From Otis tarda (Eukaryota; Chordata; Aves; Otidiformes; Otididae): DNA of 64,000 bases. A program made the position numbers and the translations under genes. Below are positions 58,861 through 64,000 of the stretch, in pieces. The notes beneath the pieces are model-generated. The model was given only the letters and a program-made list of their open reading frames with translations. It was not told the DNA's origin and ran no database searches. Every line of letters starts with the position of its first letter. The first letter of the stretch is position 1. Location: assembly GCA_026413225.1 (NCBI GenBank), contig CM048554.1, forward strand, positions 7,456,001 to 7,520,000, in the 5' to 3' direction.

Positions 58861-60995
58861 TAATATTTCCCCTCCCCTTTTTCATGTATAAAGCATGAGC
58901 TACTTTTGAGGATGGGGGATTGCAAGATCAAATCTCCAAATTAATTTCTTGCTCTACGAAGATAGCTTCAGTAAGTCATCTGGTTTTCCTTGGTACAGTA
59001 ACTTGGCTAAAACCATGATCTATAGTTTGATGGATTGTAGCATATGTCCTCACAGTGTTTTGCAGACAGATGTGAGCCAATGTGCCAATCTGACTAGAAG
59101 CCATGTGTCTGATTAGGTTGAGGCCAAAATCAAGCTGTTAAATTTACCTTTGTCATGGCTTACTAGTGGAGACTTGATGCCATGTCGACTGGCTCTCTGG
59201 ATTTTGGATATTTTCAAGTGTAGGTGGAAAAAGCTGATGCCCTCCTGCAGAAGAATAGGAACCTCTTTTTGATAAGGCAGTAAGAGACTGGTATGGCTTG
59301 TCTGAATTCGCTGTAGCTTTGATGTGACAGGCATTTATGAAGGTGCTGTACTACTGCTTCAACTAGGATTTGCTGCCTGGGGCTAATAGTAATTAGTGAT
59401 CACACAGGGCAGGCCTGTCACTTGGTGCTCTCTGGATGTGGGAGGCTTGCATCAGGTCTGAAAGTTAACCCACTGTGTAAGGATGCTCGTTTAACTCCCT
59501 TGACAAGGTAGGAGGATCATTGAGGCAGTTTAAGCTCACTGAGCTCTCTGTTTGGATCATATTAACCAACTTTCATGCATAGCTGCATTTGCTTCATGCA
59601 CAATTAAACACTTGATTACACATGTGTTAAAAACTCAATCACTGGAAACCAGATAAGGTTGTTTTCCCTTTTTCGGTTCACTAGAGCTGAACTGCTCACC
59701 GTGTAGAAATGTCTCTAAAAACCAGCTAATGTCTGCATAAGTTGTTGTAATACTTCTTACATGAAGTGATATGTGGCTTCCTCTGTGAGAGGGCATCTAG
59801 CTGATATGCTGTTGGAAAATCCAGTGGACACAATTCTTCAGCCTTGTAGGAAGTGCTGCATACAGATGCGTTTGCTATGATGCACAGAAAATGCTCTTCT
59901 ATACTGGAGAGAAGGCTTAACAATCCAGTTAACATAAAAATTACGTTTAGCACAGCTTTTAAATCCATTGAAATTGCAATTTTCTGTGTGGCTCTATTTC
60001 ATGAAGAAATATTTCTTATTTAAATGAGAGGGAGGGGGAAGCATAATGTTTGTGCACAGAAAAGGTAGTGAGACTTGCAGCTGTTGTGTTGAGTTGGCAC
60101 ATTTGCAGAAATGTCTCTCAAGGGCCAATACCGAAGTTTGCAGGTGTTTTTTTTGTTGTGGACAGGATGCTATAGAATGCACATCTTGCAGAATTAAACC
60201 TCTCAACCTTGTGCTGGTATAACCAATACATTTATTTCTGAAAGTGGAAGTAGTTCTCTACATGCACCTTTTCACTAGCAGCATTTCTAGGAGTTTGAGA
60301 TCAAGCACTGAGTTAGAAAGGACTGCTCTATAGTTTACCAAGAGGATCCTTGCAGATATGAAAAGTGCATATATAATATGTGCGTAATGCAGATATGAAG
60401 AAAGTGTAGAACTGGTTGCACATCTGTCTTGCTTTAAAATATTTACCTGCTTCATCCTGCTCTTTGCTTTTTTCAGAGGCTTGTTTATGCAAATAAGGGC
60501 CTTTCTGATTGTCTCTTTGGTACTGATGGTTAGTCTGTAAAGGTGTTTTAAGTTACTTGTTTTTCATTTGCTGCGCAAGTACTAGTTGTAGTTGAAGTTC
60601 AGCCTGTGTTGGATTTATTCCTGTATGCTTAATGTAATTTTTTTATGAGGTACTTTTTTTAGAAAGACACTGCTTTCATACATACTGTGTGTTGCAGTGC
60701 TGCCCTTTTGTGGGAATACTTAATGAATCTACATCAACTGAAAGCAAACCCCAGACTTTACGTAACTGTCACTGAGGCTTTGCTGTGTCTTATATTTCCA
60801 GAAGTTAGCGCTAAATCTTTCTCCTAACTGCTACTGAGTTTATTACTGCTTGTGAGTTTTTTCCATTTTTCAAATCCTTAAAGTAGGCAAGTATGACTCG
60901 CAACTCTAAGAGGTCCTCTTTAAATATTGACAATTTTCATTTGTACCTTGCTGTTTGGATTTGAAGCCCTACTGTTTTTTAGGATAGCAAGTTAC

Positions 60996-61000
60996 ATGTG
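60996..61000. repeat. Target-site duplication ATGTG, left copy
   Basis: ATGTG precedes the LTR TG and is repeated at 62139-62143 directly after its terminal CA. Confidence 0.85.
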
Positions 61001-62138
61001 TGTTCTGGTTTTGTTAGTGAGGGGGGCCTAAGGTGGTAGCTTCTGTAGGAAACTGCTAGAAGTCACTCCCCTTTGTTTAGTGGACTTGGCCGGGCCTAGG
61101 GCGGACCTGCTGCTGGCCAAGGCCGAGCCAATTGGTAGCAGAATGTCCCGTGATAACGCCTCTGTGATAATGTATTTAAGAAGGGGAAAATAGAAAAAGA
61201 GGAGGAGAGATGTGAAGCAGCTGAGCGGGGCCAGAGATGGGGAGGCGCGAGCCTTGTGGGCCTTGCAGGCCTCACCCTCTGGCCTCCTGCCTGGCAGCAG
61301 ACTGGGCCCAACTTGGCCTGGCTGCAAGAAGTGGAGAGGAGATGAGAAGTTGAAGTGAATAAGATGTAAAAAGGATCCTGAGAGGCATCTGCCAGCCTGT
61401 TGTGAGGAACGGCTGCAGACGCCAAGGTCAGTGAAGAAGGAGGGGGAGGAGTAATGCGGCTCCTGGCCAAGATTCCTCTGCAACTCATGGTGAAGACCAT
61501 GGTGGAGCGGGTTGTCCCCCTGCAGCCCATGGAGGTCCACGGAGGGGCAGAGATCCACCTGCTGCCTGTGGAGGACCCCACGCCAGAGCAGGTGGAGGCC
61601 TGAAGGAGGCTGTGGCCTGTGGAGGGCCCGCTGGGACAGCTGTTCTAGAGGGACTGCACCCCGTGGAAGAGATGACCCACGCCGGAGCAGTTTCACAAAG
61701 GACTGTGGCCCGTGGGAGGGACCCCACGGTGGAGCAGAGGAGGAATGTGAGGAGTTCTTCCCCCGATGATGACACAGTGGCATAAAACAATGTGTGATGA
61801 ACTGACCACGACCCCCTTTCCCTTTCCCCCCCCGCCCCGTGCTGCTCGGGAGGGGAAGGTAGTAGAGATAATGTTAAGCCCGGGAAGAGGGAGGGGTGGG
61901 GGGGAAGTTATCTTGTTCCCTGTCTCATTCTCCTGCTAATTTTAGAAATAAATGAATAGTTTTCCCCAAGTCGAGTCTGTTTTGCCCGTGACGGTAAACT
62001 TAAGGATTTCTCCCTGTCCTTATCTCAAACCTTGAGCAGTTTTTTTTTCTTATATCATCTCCTCCTATTCTCTCGGAGGGTGGGGGGAGCGAGAGAGAGA
62101 CTGCGTAGTCTGGTCCTGATCAGGGCTGAACTACGACA
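61001..62138 (+). mobile_element. Long solo LTR in MACROD2 intron 2 (1.1-kb family)
   Basis: 1138 bp, beginning TGTTCTGGTTTTGTTAGTGA and ending CAGGGCTGAACTACGACA, with an exact ATGTG 5-bp duplication. It is in the same orientation as MACROD2, so its polyadenylation signal (AATAAA near 61946) and any promoter activity would be in the sense direction. The GC-rich repeated centre (about 61480-61740) leaves a 251-codon antisense frame that I regard as spurious. No interior viral sequence remains. Confidence 0.93.
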
Positions 62139-64000
62139 ATGTGATATCTCAGGGAGTAGGGAGTGAGGATAAGTGCTGCAAGGTAGGCACCTACCCACCA
62201 AGCCTAACATCTTCCTACAGAAACTATTATCTCTTGTACTTGCATAAAAACTTACCTACCTGTCCCCTGGTGCTAGAAAAGTAAAGTTCCTACTCCCGTC
62301 CAGTAAGCAGTTGTCACTGTATCTCATGCAGAGAGGTTCCTGAATGACAATCCTATGAGGTATTTGCTGACAGTTATGCAGTTTTATAGTAACCCTGTAT
62401 TTCTAAGCTCCACAGTAAGTACTACAAAAAGCTGTAATGCTCAGCTAGAGAAGCTGTTGCTTAGCAATGGTGTAGGGAATTTAAAAAAAGCAGAGAATGT
62501 AGAGTAAAAACTGTCTGACTGCTTATTAAGCTAATGAATGAAAGCTAATGAATTTGTAGTTTCCCCACTATAAACTTATTTTAATTCTGCTTGATACCGT
62601 ATGTGCTGTTCACACCTATTAAAAATGAGTTTTCACTTGGTAAATAAAATAGATGCTGCTGAAAACTGAACGCCTGGTTCTTCATGAAAAGGCTTTTTTT
62701 TCTAGACAGTTTCTAAAGCTGAGTGAACGAATACTGTGCTGCTAGTAGTGTGAGGCATGAAGGCTCATAGTTATCCCAGGAGGTACTGGATTGATCTGAA
62801 CATGCCAGGAATAGTTGTATGAATGCTGTGATATTACCAAGATAACTCTTGCAGTGAAGGTGATCTGCCTTGTCTTTGAAGGAATCTAGCGAAGCAGTGT
62901 CACCTGTAGTCTTCTAGCTTTATAGAAAAGTACCAACATATTTCTGTGAAGCAATGAACAGAGGTCTAAAGGAGTATAATACGCTTTTCTCTCAATGTTT
63001 GAGCTTCTATTGTTAATTCCAAGTTCTCTGTGATAGAGAGAAATTATAAAGTAGGAATTGAGTTGGAGATGATGCAATGTAGTTCTTGCATCCATGTGAC
63101 CTTGGTTTTCCATTTAATGTAATTCAGTACACCTTACGCTGCCATTCTGGAAGAAGGATCTGTGTATTGAAATTCTTGATGTCCCTCAGATTGAGGTACT
63201 AATTATCAGACTTGGGCAAGAGCATAGTAAATATGCTATCCAGCAGCATTGTTATTCCAATATGTTGTCACGGAGTCTTGAAGCTCTCTGAAGCCTCACA
63301 TTAAAAAAAAACCACAAAACAAAGAAAACAAACAAAAAAACCCTGACCAAACAAGATAGTGATTGAATGAGTTTCTTCACATACACAAAGCACAGCCCCT
63401 TCTGGCTCACAGCTAAACCAGGAACTATTCCTATGGACCTGAAATCATGAAACCTCAAGCCAGAAGAAGCAAGCATAGTAGCTGGATGCTGACTCTCTGA
63501 GTAAACACGCCAATACCCTAGAGCCTCAGCCTACTTACATTGTGTCTTTGCTGTCACTGTGCTTGCCACTGAACTGAGAAGGCTTTGATTTATGAATTGA
63601 CAAGTGCTTGTCCCTGCAGACCAGATTGCATCACAAATAAGAATTGAGAATGTATTCCTTCTCTTTTTCTCCTTGTTATTACTGCTTTCTCAAACTCCTG
63701 TCTTCAGTACTTTTCACTCCATACCAAGTCTTCCCTCATTTTACAAAAACTTCTGAAAGAGGGCAAGCTTCTCCTTTCTCTCTCCTTCCTCTTCTCCTAG
63801 ACTTAAAAAGGGGTTTTACCTCTAAATTTTGATTTTTGGGGGGCACATACAGAGCTCTGTGTGATAGACTGAGGAAAAAGTTGGAATATAGCAAGTTGGA
63901 ATATGCAAAACCTCTGTAACACAAGAATAACTGTTTTGCAAGAGCGTTGTGTGGGTTGTTAGGACTGTCTGACTACTTTTTATCAGTTCTGATGGTACGC

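Larger units (their letters stand above)
51343..64000 (+). other. MACROD2 intron 2, running past the window end
   Basis: At least 12.7 kb from donor gtaagt at 51343. No exon with macro-domain motifs (for example a GDIT...VDAIVNAAN-type segment) is seen, so intron 2 extends beyond the window. It holds one CR1 (58406-58860), one long solo LTR (61001-62138), a (TGG)n run near 57316 and otherwise unique sequence. Large introns are normal for MACROD2. Confidence 0.7.

Noticed and set aside
61028..61783. 251-codon minus-strand frame
   Set aside because: Lies wholly inside the solo LTR; repeated GC-rich units remove stops. No known viral or host protein matches by motif.
1..64000. CRISPR arrays, bacterial operons, tRNA or rRNA genes
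   Set aside because: No regularly spaced repeats, no ribosome-binding-site-led gene clusters and no cloverleaf with A/B-box order was seen. The sequence is clearly vertebrate nuclear DNA.

Overview
The window looks like a piece of a bird chromosome. It is an AT-rich, gene-poor background scattered with chicken-repeat-1 (CR1) LINE fragments, recognisable by their reverse-transcriptase C-terminal reading frame and by 3' ends of the form ATTCTATGATTCTATG. It also carries avian-type endogenous-retrovirus LTRs (TGTCCTGG... or TGTTCTGG... to ...CGACA) and one sharply bounded CpG island. There are no bacterial-style operons, no CRISPR arrays and no recognisable tRNA or rRNA genes. The species cannot be fixed from the sequence alone.

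One protein-coding gene is supported: the 5' end of MACROD2, a mono-ADP-ribosyl hydrolase, on the plus strand. Exon 1 (ATG at 46674, perfect Kozak context) lies in the CpG island at about 45850-47080. Exon 2 is at 51226-51342. The two join in phase and encode the basic N-terminal leader that precedes the macro domain. The macro-domain exons are not in the window, so everything from 51343 to the end is treated as intron 2. MACROD2 introns are known to be very large in other vertebrates, which fits.

Layout. 1-10.6 kb: intergenic, with four CR1 fragments. 10.6-11.7 kb: a long solo LTR with a 5-bp target duplication. 11.7-30.5 kb: mostly unique AT-rich sequence with three CR1 remnants and one fair candidate exon on the minus strand (19746-19916). 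30.5-32.4 kb: a short minus-strand proviral structure with PBS, leader splice donor and polypurine tract, whose two LTRs are of different types. 32.4-45.4 kb: unique sequence, an old CR1, a solo LTR with an ATGAG duplication (40886-41473) and a short CR1. 45.4-45.84 kb: a CR1 abutting the CpG island. 45.85-47.1 kb: promoter CpG island with GC boxes and two X-box-like RFX motifs. 46.7-64 kb: MACROD2 exons 1-2 and introns, with a CR1 and another long solo LTR in intron 2.

The most unusual object is the 30510-32377 provirus. Its upstream LTR (462 bp) starts like the 40886 LTR family but ends like the 1.1-kb family. Its downstream LTR is a full 1.1-kb family member. The roughly 230-bp interior is too short to encode any viral protein.
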